Below are positions 53,914 through 64,000 of a stretch of DNA of 64,000 nucleotides, piece by piece. The DNA comes from Bicyclus anynana (taxonomy: Eukaryota; Arthropoda; Insecta; Lepidoptera; Nymphalidae), in assembly GCF_947172395.1 (NCBI RefSeq), contig NC_069093.1, positions 17,395,561-17,459,560 on the forward strand, in the 5' to 3' direction. The number at the start of each line of letters is the position of its first letter. Position 1 is the first letter of the stretch. The notes under the pieces were generated by a model, which worked only from the letters and a program-made list of their open reading frames with translations, had not been told where the DNA came from and did no database searches. Position numbers and translations under genes: made by a program.

Positions 53914-55146
53914 ATGGACGCCAACAGGACGTACGCGAACGGCGTCGCGGGTAGAGAGAAACTCATCAAGTGCGAGCCGAAAGTACCGTCAGAAGATGAG
54001 AAGACTACGTCGCCGTTGCTCGCTAAAAACGATGACATCAAATTCATCGACTCCGTCGACGACAGGCACATCCTCCGTGACGTAGATAAGTCTAAAAATG
54101 ATCTTAATACAATAAATTCGGTAAAGACGGAGGCTGAGGAAGCGAAAGACAATGTTTTAACCGTAGTTTTTCAGAAGGATGACAAGAGTGACGATGATGC
54201 GAAATCGACAAACGAGAGAGTCAAGTTCTTGGGACTGGGAGACGCCGACAGCATTTGCTCCAGCAAGGCGCCACAAGAGCACGAGTCCCCGATCCCCGAC
54301 GGAGGCTGGGGATGGGTGGTGGTCGCGGCGTCCTTCCTCATCGCCACCGTCGCCGACGGACTCGCTTTCTCGTACGGATTGCTGCAGATCAAGTTCGTGG
54401 ATCACTTTGAAACCAGCGAAGCGAAGACTTCTCTCATCGGAAGTCTATTTATATCAGTTCCTCTGATAGCTGGGCCCATCATGAGCGCTCTGGTCGACAG
54501 ATACGGATGCAAAACGATGACCATCGTCGGTGGTCTGTTCTCGACGGTGGGGTTCATCGCCGCGGCGTACAGTAACACGGTGGAAGCCCTGTACGTCACG
54601 TACGGCATCATCGCGGGGCTGGGGATGGGCTTGCTGTACGTGACCGCCGTCGTGTCGATAGCCTACTGGTTCGAGAAGCGACGCAACTTAGCAGTGGGCT
54701 TGGGCTCGTGCGGGGTCGGCTTCGGCACGTTCGTGTACTCGCCGCTGACCACGTATCTGCTGAACGAGTACGGCTGGAGGGGCACGCTGATCCTGCTGGC
54801 CGGCACGGTGCTCAACGTCTGCGTCTGCGGCGCGGTCATGAGAGACCCCGAATGGCTGATTCAAGAACAAAAAAAACAAAAGAAATTAAGTAAAGCCAAA
54901 AGAGCTTCCAGTTCCACTTCGATTTCTGCTAGATCGGGCGGCGGAGAATCCATGTACCCCGATGCCGAAGAACTGAAGACTATGCTAGATAGCGGAGAGA
55001 CTCCCGAGCGCATTCTCGCCACGCTCGTGTCGGCCATAGCGGAGGCCGAGAACGTAGAGGCGGTCACCAAAAGAAACGCCGACTCGTACAATCAAAAAGT
55101 TAGCTCTGTTATTGATTTGCCGACATTTTTACAGCAGAACGAGAAG
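53914..55146 (+). CDS. MCT-B coding exon 1 (N-terminus, TM1-6)
   Basis: 411 codons, ending LQQNEK|GTATGT in phase 0. It holds the acidic N-terminal tail, DGGWGW, six helices and the start of the loop. Confidence 0.93.
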
Positions 55147-58100
55147 GTATGTATTATCAGTAATGTATTATCAGAGTTATTTAACTTCTTTAATATTGAT
55201 ATCTATGTGTGGGTGAATGTTCAATACGAATGTTGGTTTTCAGGTTCCACCTGAAGTTTTCAATCAAATTACTTCCAATGAGCGCCTGTACAATATCATA
55301 CTCCAGAATTATCCATCTTTATTAATATTAAAAAGCGGTTCAGAAACAAAACTGCCGACTGATTCGAATAAAAAAGAAAAACTCAAGAAGCACAAAAAGA
55401 AAGATTTCGATAAAAAACTCGAAAAAGTTAGGGAAAAATTGTTACAGCCGATTCCAGAAAACAATACAGCCGTGATCACGCCAAAACAAGCGCGCCAGGA
55501 CTGGTTCTCGCGGCAGATACAAACGGATCATCATTATCTGAAAGGCATCCGCGTTCACCGCAACTCGATCATGCATCGCGGCGCCATGATGAACATCGCC
55601 AAGTATAAGCTGCGCGCGTCTTCGTGTCCCGACATCTACAAGAACTCCATGTGGTCCATGGAAGACCCAGTGGAAGAGGTAATGTGAACATTAGCCTTCA
55701 TTCTTTCTGTCCCTTTTTGAAGAATTTCATTTATTATCCTTCCTCTTTCAGACTTGTGGCAAAAAGTTTGTGCGCATGATAAACAAGACGTTCGACTTCA
55801 ACATGTTCACCGAGTTCCACTTCCTCATGATGAACCTGTCCACCCTCGTGCTGTTCATTTGGTTCATCGTGCCTTACTTCTACATCTCCACGTTCATGGA
55901 AGACAACGGATACTCCGAAACGCAAGGATCTCTCATGTTGGGCATCTTCGGTGTGGCGACCATCATCGGTATCGTAAGTGAATTTTTGTTTTAAAATACT
56001 AGCGGCTGGACCGGCCGCGAGAGCTTCACAATTATGATTGTATTTATACACGGCACTTGAGTATAAATCATCTACTTACATAGATAGATGAGTGTCAGAA
56101 AAACATTTATGGGAGCTATCTTCTTTGAGACGTCATCAGTGGCAATGACAAAAAATTGTTGCTCAGTACGGAGACTGCTTTACGCTGGAGTGCTATTTAT
56201 GCATTCGAGAGTCTAGCGGCAAACGTTTTCATCATCAAAGAAATATTATTGTACTCGTTCATTGCCCAACGGCCATTCAAACCAGCAATATGAGATAAAC
56301 CTCGGCTTGTTACAATTACAGTCCCCGTGACGTAACTTTGTTTCATGTTATCTGCACTATAAAGATGATTAGTCGTTTGCGTTATCTTAAGATAGAAGAG
56401 ATCTTATCTATTTGTTCGCTCGATTTAAGTCATATTTGCTTTTCTATACTATTAAATTCTAACAGACGAGTTTCATGTGTCAAGGACTCGCATACATACC
56501 TACCGATGAAGTAGCTCAACGTCCCCAGCTCAAGCGGCGATGCCTCGTCCACAGGTGGGGCTGGGCTGGATCGGCGACCTGCCGTGGGTCAACATCACGA
56601 AGACGTACGCGGGCTGCCTGGTGGCGTGCGGCGCCACCATCGTGCTGTTCCCCATCCTGATCCGCGTCATGGACGCCGCGGAGCCCTACAGCTTCTACAT
56701 CCTCGCGCTCAACTCGCTGATCTTCGGCCTGACGTTCTCCAGCTCGTACTCCTACACGCCGAGCATCCTGGTGGAGCTGATCGCGCTGGAGCGGTTCACC
56801 ATGGCGTACGGCCTGGTGCTGCTGAGCCAAGGCATCGGCCACCTGATCGGCCCGCCCATCGCCGGTGAGTGGCGCTCTCGTCGCGCGATGAAGTAGTCAT
56901 CCACCAGTCCTTCTGGTCCGGCTGCGACCGATGCTAACTCGACTGTTGTGATAGATGCCAAGACGGCATATAAAAATAAAGCGTTAGAAACATAAAAAGG
57001 GAATTCTATCAAACGTACTTGAGTGAAGAGACTGCCAATGAATATCATATTATTTTCAAAATTCACTAAATATTGATCGAGATATAAATTAAACAGGAAA
57101 ACACTAAATACAATTGAAATAATTTTTAAATCAGTGATTTGCATTACGATCATTACAATGATATTCAAATAATTTGTTTCTGTAATAAGAAAATGCCGCC
57201 GTTCTTGAGAAACGTATTACCTATCACGACTTTTGGTTTTGACTTAGTTGTTTGAAAGCCATACTAATCTTTAAGACGTTCGGGACATCTTCGGTGTAGC
57301 GTCGGGTCTAGCATCTCTGGCGAAATGGGTCACACAATATATCGGGTTTGGTACTTTGGTCGAAAGGGTTTGGAAGAAATGAATTGCGGTCTTTAAAGGC
57401 GTCAACTGTCTTCGTCCACTAAACAAAATCTCTCGCAGTATAAGTAATTTTAGTTTAGGTTATTAATAGTGATAATAAACAAAGTTTAATGTTAGGTCTT
57501 CTTCGCAGAACCTGCTTTCCGAACCGGTTGTAAACTAGTCTCTACGAACAGTCAAATTGACGTTTTCAAATGTCCTTGTGAACTAAGCTTTATTGAAATA
57601 ACCGAATTTGAATTTATAATTTCAATTAGATTATTACTCTAATGACAATTACGTGATCGTAATTATATCTAGTAAGATCGCCTTTGTGTCACAATAAGCG
57701 CCGTAAAACCATCGTTATCGACTTTACGTACCTACAAGTCGTTATAGCACGAGCAGGTACCGCGCTATGTAGGCGCCGAGCTAGCTGTGGGTAGGTACGT
57801 ACATAATATTACAATTCTTAGATTCGTACCTATCTAGTATTCTAGTCGTTGAATTGTTATCACTACGTTTTGAAACATGTAAATTTAGGTAGACATTTTA
57901 TGAAAAATCAATTCCTACTGATGATTAATATCAAAATTCAATCAATCATATTTAATTAATCTACAATTTATGTATCACGGCTTCAACGATAAAAAAAAAA
58001 TTTACGACTGTCGACAGTATCGCACGGAATGTAGAGTAGTCCGAACCACATTAGGCAGGAGCGGAGCGAGATAACGAGCGAGATACCTGCTGCGATTGCG

Positions 58101-58469
58101 CTAAGCGCTTTGTAATTCTGAAGGCTTTCGATATCTTGCGGATTATACTGATCAATCAAAACTTCGTTCCGTCATTTCCTGCAAATCTTTAGAACCTGAG
58201 GTGTCCAGGAGAGTCGATTCACGAATAGTGCAGTCGACACGAGCGCTCCTGTCTGAGCCGTGCGTCTGTCGGTTGCAGGCGCGCTGAAGGACCGCACGGG
58301 CTACTGGGACGCCGCGTTCTACGTGGCCGGCATCTGGGTCGTGGTGTCGGGCTTCCTCGTGGCCGTCATCCCCTGCACCAAGAACTTCCGCATCGTGGGC
58401 GACGCGCCGCTGGCCAAGGACGTGGCCGTGGAGCCCGAGCCCGGCATCAAGATCATCATCGCGCACTAG
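53914..58469 (+). CDS. MCT-B: monocarboxylate transporter-like protein (SLC16/MFS), five coding exons
   Basis: Join 53914-55146, 55244-55678, 55752-55973, 56555-56864, 58279-58469; 796 aa. DGGWGW is at residues 129-134. TM1-6 are very similar to MCT-A (for example IAGLGMGLLYVTAVVSIAYW, which is IAGLGLGLVYVTAVVSIAYW there). The central loop (about 325-555) has Lys-rich stretches and the shared block HHYLK, NSIMHRGAMMNI, ASSCPDIYKNSM. TM8 reads VATIIGI, lacking both the Asp and the Arg of classical MCTs. Expected role: facilitated or proton-linked transport of monocarboxylates or similar solutes across the plasma membrane; substrate unknown. The C-terminus ends IKIIIAH. Tandem paralogue of MCT-A about 41 kb away, same strand, same introns. 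Confidence 0.93.
55244..55678 (+). CDS. MCT-B coding exon 2 (central loop)
   Basis: 145 codons from GGTTTTCAG|GTTCCACC to GAAGAG|GTAATG. Lys-rich, ending in the loop block shared with MCT-A (RQDWFSRQI ... ASSCPDIYKNSM). Confidence 0.92.
55752..55973 (+). CDS. MCT-B coding exon 3 (TM7-8)
   Basis: 74 codons from CTCTTTCAG|ACTTGTGGC to GGTATC|GTAAGTG. Contains IWFIVPYFYIS and GVATIIGI. Preceded by a 73-bp intron. Confidence 0.93.
55974..56554 (+). other. MCT-B intron, no feature recognised
   Basis: CTAGCGGCTGGACCGGCCGC at 56000 may be a decayed repeat end. Ends in CCTCGTCCACAG. Confidence 0.55.
56555..56864 (+). CDS. MCT-B coding exon 4 (TM9-11)
   Basis: 103 codons plus one base, VGLGWIGDLPWVN to GHLIGPPIAG|GTGAGTGG. 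GC-rich like its MCT-A counterpart. Confidence 0.93.
56865..58278 (+). other. Last MCT-B intron
   Basis: 1.4 kb. Holds a LINE 3'-tail fragment at 57537-57615 (TTTCAAATGTCCTTGTGAAC, AAGCTTTATTGAAATAACCG), the same family as the tail at 49797-49856. The remainder is unrecognised. Ends in CGGTTGCAG at 58278. Confidence 0.6.
58279..58469 (+). CDS. MCT-B last coding exon (TM12 and C-terminus)
   Basis: Two bases completing Gly734, then ALKDRTGYWDAAFYVAG, TM12 and the tail ending PGIKIIIAH, with TAG at 58467-58469. The sequence after the stop contains derived copies of its own 3' end. Confidence 0.92.
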
Positions 58470-58655
58470 CCCGCCACCGCCGCGTCGTGGGCGACGCGCA
58501 CTAGCCCGCCACCGCCGCGTCGTGCTCGACGCGCACTAGCCCGCCACCGCCGCGTCGTGGGCGACGCGCACTAGCCTGCCGCCGCCGCCGCGTCGTGGGC
58601 GACGCGCCGCTGGCCAAAGACGTCCGGTCGCCTGGTATCAAGATCATCATCGCGC
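58467..58655 (+). repeat. 35-bp minisatellite and decayed copy of the MCT-B 3' coding end
   Basis: Four units of TAGCCCGCCACCGCCGCGTC... start at 58467, 58502, 58537 and 58572; the first begins with the MCT-B stop codon. Positions 58597-58655 repeat the terminal coding text (GGCGACGCGCCGCTGGCCAA and ATCAAGATCATCATCGCGC) with losses in between. Confidence 0.9.
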
Positions 58656-58679
58656 CCTATATTTCACAGAAACTCAAAA

Positions 58680-58880
58680 CTAGGGAATTCGATCCCGGTT
58701 TTCGGGATACCAGATATTTTACAAGATAGAAAACCCGGGATGCCATTTATTTACATTTCGGGATTTTAAATAAAACAAAGGATGGTTGGATACTATATTA
58801 TTACATTAAAATGAAAATAAATCAGGGATTTTATTCTATCCGAAACCTAGGCATTTGAGATAATATGTACCTATCACAAG
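58680..58880. mobile_element. Possible hAT-type repeat fragment in the MCT-B 3' region
   Basis: TAGGGAATTCGATCCCGGTT, TTCGGGATACC and AACCCGGGATGCC resemble the start of a lepidopteran hAT MITE rich in TTTCGGGAT. No clear right end. Confidence 0.4.
58769..58774 (+). terminator. Candidate poly(A) signal of MCT-B
   Basis: AATAAA 300 bp after the stop codon, the first canonical hexamer downstream. It lies in repeat-like sequence, so use is uncertain. Confidence 0.4.
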
Positions 58881-58884
58881 ACTT

Positions 58885-59465
58885 TCCAGTCCTTGATAGC
58901 AAACGTCAAAAGGATACTTATACGTGTAGGTCCCTTACATATTAGTTTTACATTGCATGGACAAGATTAATATTAATTTCACTCGGATACATTTTGTTTC
59001 CCTATAATTGCATTGTTTTTATTCAGAAGCATCATTCTTTAAGTACATAATATTTATAGTCGGAGAGCTGGTCGACATTTTTGGGTAGGTATTAGAACAA
59101 GGTAAAAACTTGTCCTGCCCGACGTCTCTTCTATACTATCGAATAGAGGGGATACATCAAACCCTACAAATGTTTAAAGATGACCAAAAAGATTGAATTT
59201 GTACTATCATTCGAAAATCCCAGGGTCCGAAAGAATGGTAATCCCAGTTTACTAGAAAATTTACCTAATTATAACTAAGACACACCCACACACTTATTAA
59301 TATTATTTAATAGATCGATATAATCAATCCTAGAGATTGATAATTAAAATATTTATAATTATAATAATTAAAATATTTATTATTATAATAACTTAATGAT
59401 GACATAATTCAATGTGTACCTACCTACTTAGTCACTTAATTTTTCATTAGATATATTTTTGTATT
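58885..59465. other. Intergenic, no gene seen
   Basis: AT-rich; AATTATAATAATTAAAATATTT duplicated around 59345-59390. Confidence 0.5.
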
Positions 59466-59467
59466 GA

Positions 59468-59513
59468 ATGAATGAATGAATGAATGAATGAATGAATGAA
59501 TGAATGAATGAAT
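59468..59513. repeat. (GAAT)n microsatellite
   Basis: Eleven perfect GAAT units. Confidence 0.97.
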
Positions 59514-59752
59514 GATATTTTTATTCATGAAAATGTAGGTTTAACATGATGGTACATATTATACAATTGAGCCTTTATACATTTTACCACAATATTATTC
59601 ACAATAGCTAATTAAGTATTGTTAGAGTAAAGACGTGTTCGACTCAAGTGTCGCGTAGAGCAGCATCGAGATGTACTCGTAACACGTAAAAATGTTTTTC
59701 TTAAGTTTGTACTTATAATACTTATATATGTTATATTCATGTTTATGAATGA

Positions 59753-61052
59753 CTAGCGGACGCCCGCGACTTCGTCCGCGTAAAAATCGATTTTAACTTT
59801 CAACCCCTATTTCACATTCTATTTTGCAAGTTTTATAACTTATACTTCACCCATTTCTGATTTTGTTTTCGCGACAAAAAGTATCCTATTATCCTTCTAC
59901 GTATTATGGTCTCAAATCGTCTTAAGTATCATTTTAATTCATTCTGTAGTTTCAGCGTGATGCTCAAAAAAAAGGCAAACAGACAGACAAAAAATAGAAA
60001 ATAGGCTTCAGTATCGATCTCCTACCTCTACCCTACTCCTACACTACCCGTACTCTAACTGTATCCTACCCCTACCCTACCTGTAATCTTCCCTTTCCCT
60101 ACCCCTAGGATAGGGGAAGCCCTACCCCTACCCTATCCCTAACCTAGGCATACACTCCCCTACCCTGCCCTACCCCTACCCTACCTTTACCCCTACCCTA
60201 CCTTTACCCCTACCCTACCCTTACACAACCCCTACCCTACCCTATACCTTCCCTACCTTACCCCTACCCTTAGCAAAATCGGTCCAGCCCTATGAGCGTG
60301 GTGCGATGACAAAGGAAAATAGAGACTTCTATGGTAAAATTATAATCTTTGGATCTACTGGACCAATTTGAAAGATTGTTTTACCAATAGAAAGCTACGT
60401 TATTTGCGAGTGTCATAGGCTATGTTTGATCCCCATATTCACACAGGAATGGGAACTACGTAAATGAAAGCGCCGGGCGGCATATAGCGAAATTTCTGCG
60501 TCTTTTAGAAATTTTGTATTATCTCCGAAACTATTTAACTAATTAACATACTATAAAGGGCAAATCTTATCTCCATAATATCCTTGTGATTATTAAATAA
60601 TTTATTTTGATAAGGATTAAAGCTTAGTAGTATAAATAATGACGTAAACCTAAGTATATAAAATTAATAATTTTTAAAACACAAAAGGTACTATATCTGC
60701 TAATATATAGAAGATAGATATATGGTGTCGCGGACTTTTTTGTAGAACTTTTAAAGATACATAAAGCTTCCATACATTAATTTCAATTATACACAATGGT
60801 TAAGGCAGCACATGCGAATAAGTCTGCTTAAGAGGATTTTCGGTCCGACCTGTATGACAAAAACTGTGTTAACTCGGCGAATATATATCATACTAACATA
60901 AAATATAGCCTATAGCACTCCCTGATAATGTAGCATTCTACTGGTGAAAGAATTTTTGAAATCGGACCAGTAGTTCCGAAGATTACCCCATTTGAAAAAT
61001 GTGACAAACTTACAAACTTACAAACTTTACCTCTTTATAATATTAGTATAGA
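59753..61052 (-). mobile_element. Non-autonomous Helitron, inverted partner of the one at 1.7 kb
   Basis: In minus orientation it begins TCTATACTAATATTATAAAG (61052 inward) and ends in the GCGGACG/CGTCCGC hairpin and CTAG (59753-59756), with A/T flanks. Internal text (for example AACTACTGGTCCGATTTC, GTCCGCGACACCATATATCT) matches the copy at 1725-2953. It too has a G-rich minisatellite at 60020-60285. The 5' end abuts four GATTAGTATA units. Confidence 0.88.
60020..60285. repeat. C-rich minisatellite (CCCTAC)n inside the Helitron
   Basis: Complement of the GGGTAG/GGGGTAG pattern seen at 2546-2910; degenerate units. Confidence 0.9.
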
Positions 61053-61091
61053 TTAGTATAGATTAGTATAGATTAGTATAGATGTACGAAC

Positions 61092-61420
61092 AATCACATA
61101 ATATTGTGACATTGTCCCACTCACACGAGGGCTGGTACACGCAAGCATAGCGCCGAACACGCTCCCTGCGACGCGACCCACTAGTTAGGTATATACGAGT
61201 AGGTACGTAATTGTATAGAACCTCGTTTTGATAATAAAATATAAATAAACTGTAAAAATCCTTCACACTATGAATCCAAAGCAGAAACTGTACAAGGTAG
61301 TAAAATAGTTATTTTATAACACATTTTTATTTCTTATTCGTTTTATAAAATGCACTTGTATTATTAACGGACTTCAAAAGGGAGGACGTTTTCAATTTGA
61401 TATGAGATATTTTGTCTGTT
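61092..61420. other. Spacer, no gene seen
   Basis: No recognised feature. Confidence 0.45.
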
Positions 61421-61424
61421 ATTA

Positions 61425-61925
61425 TGATATATATTATAAATTTAATGAAAGTTCAGTTTGATCGTAGTTAAGGGACAGTAGGGTTTCAGTTATTATACGT
61501 TTTAATTTATTACGAGTCAAAGTATACATTTTGTATCTCAAGTTCAATTTGTTATAAAAGAACGAAGATTGATAACCAAATTGTTTTCTTTTAAATTTTT
61601 TGTTTTACAAGTTTGGCAAACTCAGGACGATTTACGTTTTGGCATTAGTCGTGGTTGGTATGGAAATGTTCGATGAGTTTTGAGTGTACATTTTAGGATG
61701 TATGTCTGACGGGTCGTGAATAATTTATAGTCCGAATGCAGATTAAAGGTAGGAAATCGAAATGGTTTGAGAAACATTACTTTTAATAACGATCGCTGTG
61801 CTCTATCAGGAGAAATTACATGAGTTTTAGCTGCACCTCCCCATACCGTTATGCAGTAAGTAAGCACCGATTGTGCAAGAGCCTTATATGTATTGATGAG
61901 CGTTTTGTTTGTTAAGCAGTTGGGT
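61425..61925 (-). mobile_element. LINE reverse-transcriptase C-terminal relic
   Basis: Minus-strand translation has KTLINTYKALAQSVLTYCIT, VWGGAAKTHVI, QRSLLKVMFLKPFRFPTF and RQTYILKCTLKTH. This is the region after the RT domain in Jockey/CR1-like LINEs. It continues with frame breaks to about 61430. Confidence 0.82.
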
Positions 61926-61929
61926 TTTT

Positions 61930-62255
61930 GTTTTTATAATAATAAATTTTTTCGGACTCTATTTTAAACAGCTATAACCTAAGTAGGTACAGACAAGAAC
62001 CTAGAATATGTTAGGTATTTTGATGGTCCCATTTTAAAAGGTACGCTTTCTAAATATTTGTGTTAAAACAGTGATATATACTCGTACGTAGGCTGTAAGG
62101 CGTGCCAAAGAAATGGCACTTACATACAAAACATTACCCTCCTTCTGCCGCAGTCGGGTTATAACCAATGAAGTAACTTTATGCTCGCGTTGAAATTTTT
62201 TAAAGTGTATCATGTCGTCAATAGAACATTCATAATACAAATCCTGCTAGGAGTG
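61930..62255. other. Spacer, no gene supported
   Basis: A minus frame at 62034-62240 is open but may only be more LINE relic; no motif is certain. Confidence 0.4.
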
Positions 62256-62259
62256 TAAA

Positions 62260-62625
62260 CGAATGTGCTTCAGCAGTACATTTGCTGCAGTCATATGTTA
62301 TGCTTCAGCAGTACATTTGCTGCAGTCATATGTTATGCTTCAGCAGTACATTTGCTGCAGTCATATGTTATGCTTCAGCAGTACATTTGCTGCAGTCATA
62401 TGTTATGCTTCAGCAGTACATTTGCTGCAGTCATATGTTATGCTTCAGCAGAACATTAGCTGCAGTCATATGTTATGCTTCAGCAGTACATTTGCTGCAG
62501 TCATATGTTATGCTTCAGCAGTAAATTGGCTGCAGTCATATGTTATGCTTCAGCAGTACATTTGCTGCAGTCATATGTTATGCTTCAGCAGAACATTAGC
62601 TGCAGTCATATGTTTTGGTTCAGCA
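62260..62625. repeat. 35-bp tandem repeat, about ten copies
   Basis: The unit is ATGCTTCAGCAGTACATTTG followed by CTGCAGTCATATGTT, with few variants. It contains the palindromes CTGCAG and CATATG and a CAGCA/TGCTG stem. It has no stop in any plus frame, which explains the overlapping 64-179 codon ORFs; these are not genes. Confidence 0.95.
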
Positions 62626-62629
62626 GATA

Positions 62630-63390
62630 GAATGACGATGAATGACGAAGGAGCACTGGTATTCATAGCGCTCCCTCATCGTCACTCAGCACGCATCGGC
62701 GTCGGTATCAATGCTGGTAGAAGAACGTCTGAGACACATGCTCCGTACTTAATTACATATTGTGTTCTGATTTACATTGACATTGCAATAGATAGTACAT
62801 AGTACAAATGTGTGACAAATTGCACTATCATGAAAGTTATTACAGTCGCTGTGTAGTAGACAGTAGTAGTAGTTTTAGTTTAATTAGGCAGTATAGTCGG
62901 ATGCAATCTTAATGACGTCTCTGAAAAATTATCGCGCGGGGTGATGTTCTGCCACGCCCCTGCGTAATGGGTGATACCTAAAACTTGTATTGTGCTGCTT
63001 AACGCACGATGTTTGGAAACGTCATAAAGATTTCACCCGATTATAATATTATACAGTCTGGTTATTTCTACTTGAATTGCTAAATTGTCAAGTAAGTACC
63101 TTGTACGAAATATTTTCAAAGTATTTTTGTAGTGTAGCTGAGAGTTGTTGAGTCTACTCGCTCAACTTTCTACGAATTATTAATATTTTAGAATGTTTCG
63201 TAATCAATTAATATGAATTATTAGTAATTAAAGTTTGGTATTTTTTTAGTTTGTTTTATTTATTTCTACGTTTTAACTCTTTCAGGCGCATGCATAGTAG
63301 TAGACAATTTTAATGTATAATACTTTGTTTAGGATTATGAATGATATGGTTATCTACGCTAACCAGCGCGACTATAGAACAAAACGCTTT
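62630..63390. other. Intergenic, no gene seen
   Basis: Unrecognised, moderately AT-rich. Confidence 0.45.
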
Positions 63391-63394
63391 CATA

Positions 63395-63705
63395 AAAAAA
63401 AATACAACCGACTTCAAAACCTGAAATCGTACCCACTAAACTAAAAAGCGAAAAATAACATCATAATATGTTCTACCTGCTGATCGGTATGAAGGCGGTG
63501 CTAAGCCGGTGACGTATTAATTAAAGCCATGTGATGATGATGTATATCTTACAAATTTAGATTTTGCAGTGTTATTTCATGTGGTCCTGTCTGAAATGGC
63601 TTAAATATCTTATAAGCGTCTTCGAGTAATCGGTGTTTCATACATAAAAAAAAATACCGACCGAATTGAGAACCTCCTTCTTTTTGAAGTCGGTTAAAAA
63701 TACAA
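63395..63705. repeat. AACCGACTTCAAAA-type repeat with inverted ends
   Basis: Left CAACCGACTTCAAAACCTGA, right CTTTTTGAAGTCGGTTAAAA. The interior has ACTAAACTAAAAAGCGAAAA and GAAGGCGGTGCTAA as in the palindrome at 18985-19325. Confidence 0.78.
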
Positions 63706-63817
63706 CATTTTTTTATTCTGGTAAGAATAGAATTTATTATTGGTAAGAAAATTCAGAATAATTGCCGGGGAAACCATAAAAACAACACTTTTCTATTTCC
63801 CATACAAACAGAGTCCA

Positions 63818-63900
63818 GGAGTAGGGGTAGGGTAGAGGTAGGGTAAGGGTAGGGTAGGAGCAGGGTAGTGTAGGGTATGGGTGGGGTAGGAGTCGGTACG
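63818..63900. repeat. Third G-rich (GGGTAG)n minisatellite
   Basis: Same degenerate GGGTAG/GGGGTAG motif as in the two Helitrons, but no Helitron end is visible before the window stops. Confidence 0.85.
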
Positions 63901-64000
63901 GTAAGTCGTATTGTTCAAAAGTCAAAAATTATGAAATTCAAACTAGCGTGTTCTGAGAGCGCGGAACCATATTCAAAGACTCTTTGGTTGGGTGGGTTTT

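Noticed and set aside
62263..62802. 179-codon ORF with cysteine-rich repeats
   Set aside because: Created by a 35-bp repeat lacking stops in every plus frame; no start context or conservation argument.

Overview
The window looks like nuclear DNA of a moth or butterfly. It has short exons with GT/AG introns, AT-rich non-coding sequence, and repeats that I recognise as typical of Lepidoptera: Helitron ends (TCTATACTAATATTATAAAG... ending in a GCGGACG/CGTCCGC hairpin plus CTAG), hAT MITEs, tRNA-headed SINEs, LINEs with AATAAA-type tails, and fold-back elements ending in AACCGACTTCAAAAA. No prokaryotic features, CRISPR arrays or rRNA are visible.

The only confident host genes are two tandem plus-strand paralogues of the monocarboxylate transporter family (SLC16/MCT, major facilitator superfamily). 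MCT-A has coding exons from 7837 to 12170 (795 aa as spliced here). MCT-B has coding exons from 53914 to 58469 (796 aa). All four coding introns have the same positions and phases (0,0,0,1). In both genes the exon holding the start codon begins with a 5'UTR acceptor, so at least one upstream non-coding exon exists. A GC-rich block at about 940-1241, ending in a strong donor, is the candidate first exon of MCT-A. Candidate first exons of MCT-B end at 17968, 19695, 31834 and 47162.

Layout: 1-684, an 11-unit tandem array. 0.9-12.2 kb, MCT-A; its 6.3-kb 5'UTR intron holds a Helitron, a hAT element with a MITE nested inside it, and a restriction-like-endonuclease LINE fragment. 12.4-53.5 kb, about 41 kb without a recognisable host protein, filled with LINE, SINE, hAT, Helitron and fold-back relics, a pair of identical 309-bp direct repeats, a nearly complete two-ORF LINE (40.6-45.6 kb) and candidate alternative 5' exons. 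53.5-58.5 kb, MCT-B. 58.5-64 kb, an inverted partner of the first Helitron, another LINE relic, a 35-bp satellite and a fold-back element.

The most interesting signal is a small upstream ORF in the 5'UTR of both paralogues. Both encode the decapeptide RYSARDPRLR near their C-terminus, and all four nucleotide differences between the ten codons are synonymous third-position changes. This suggests a selected upstream peptide, possibly a translational regulator. Other notable points are a 72-bp frame-preserving intron in MCT-A whose retention would add a membrane-helix-like segment, a stop codon lying inside an in-frame 21-bp repeat, and loss in both proteins of the TM8 Asp/Arg pair important in classical proton-coupled MCTs.
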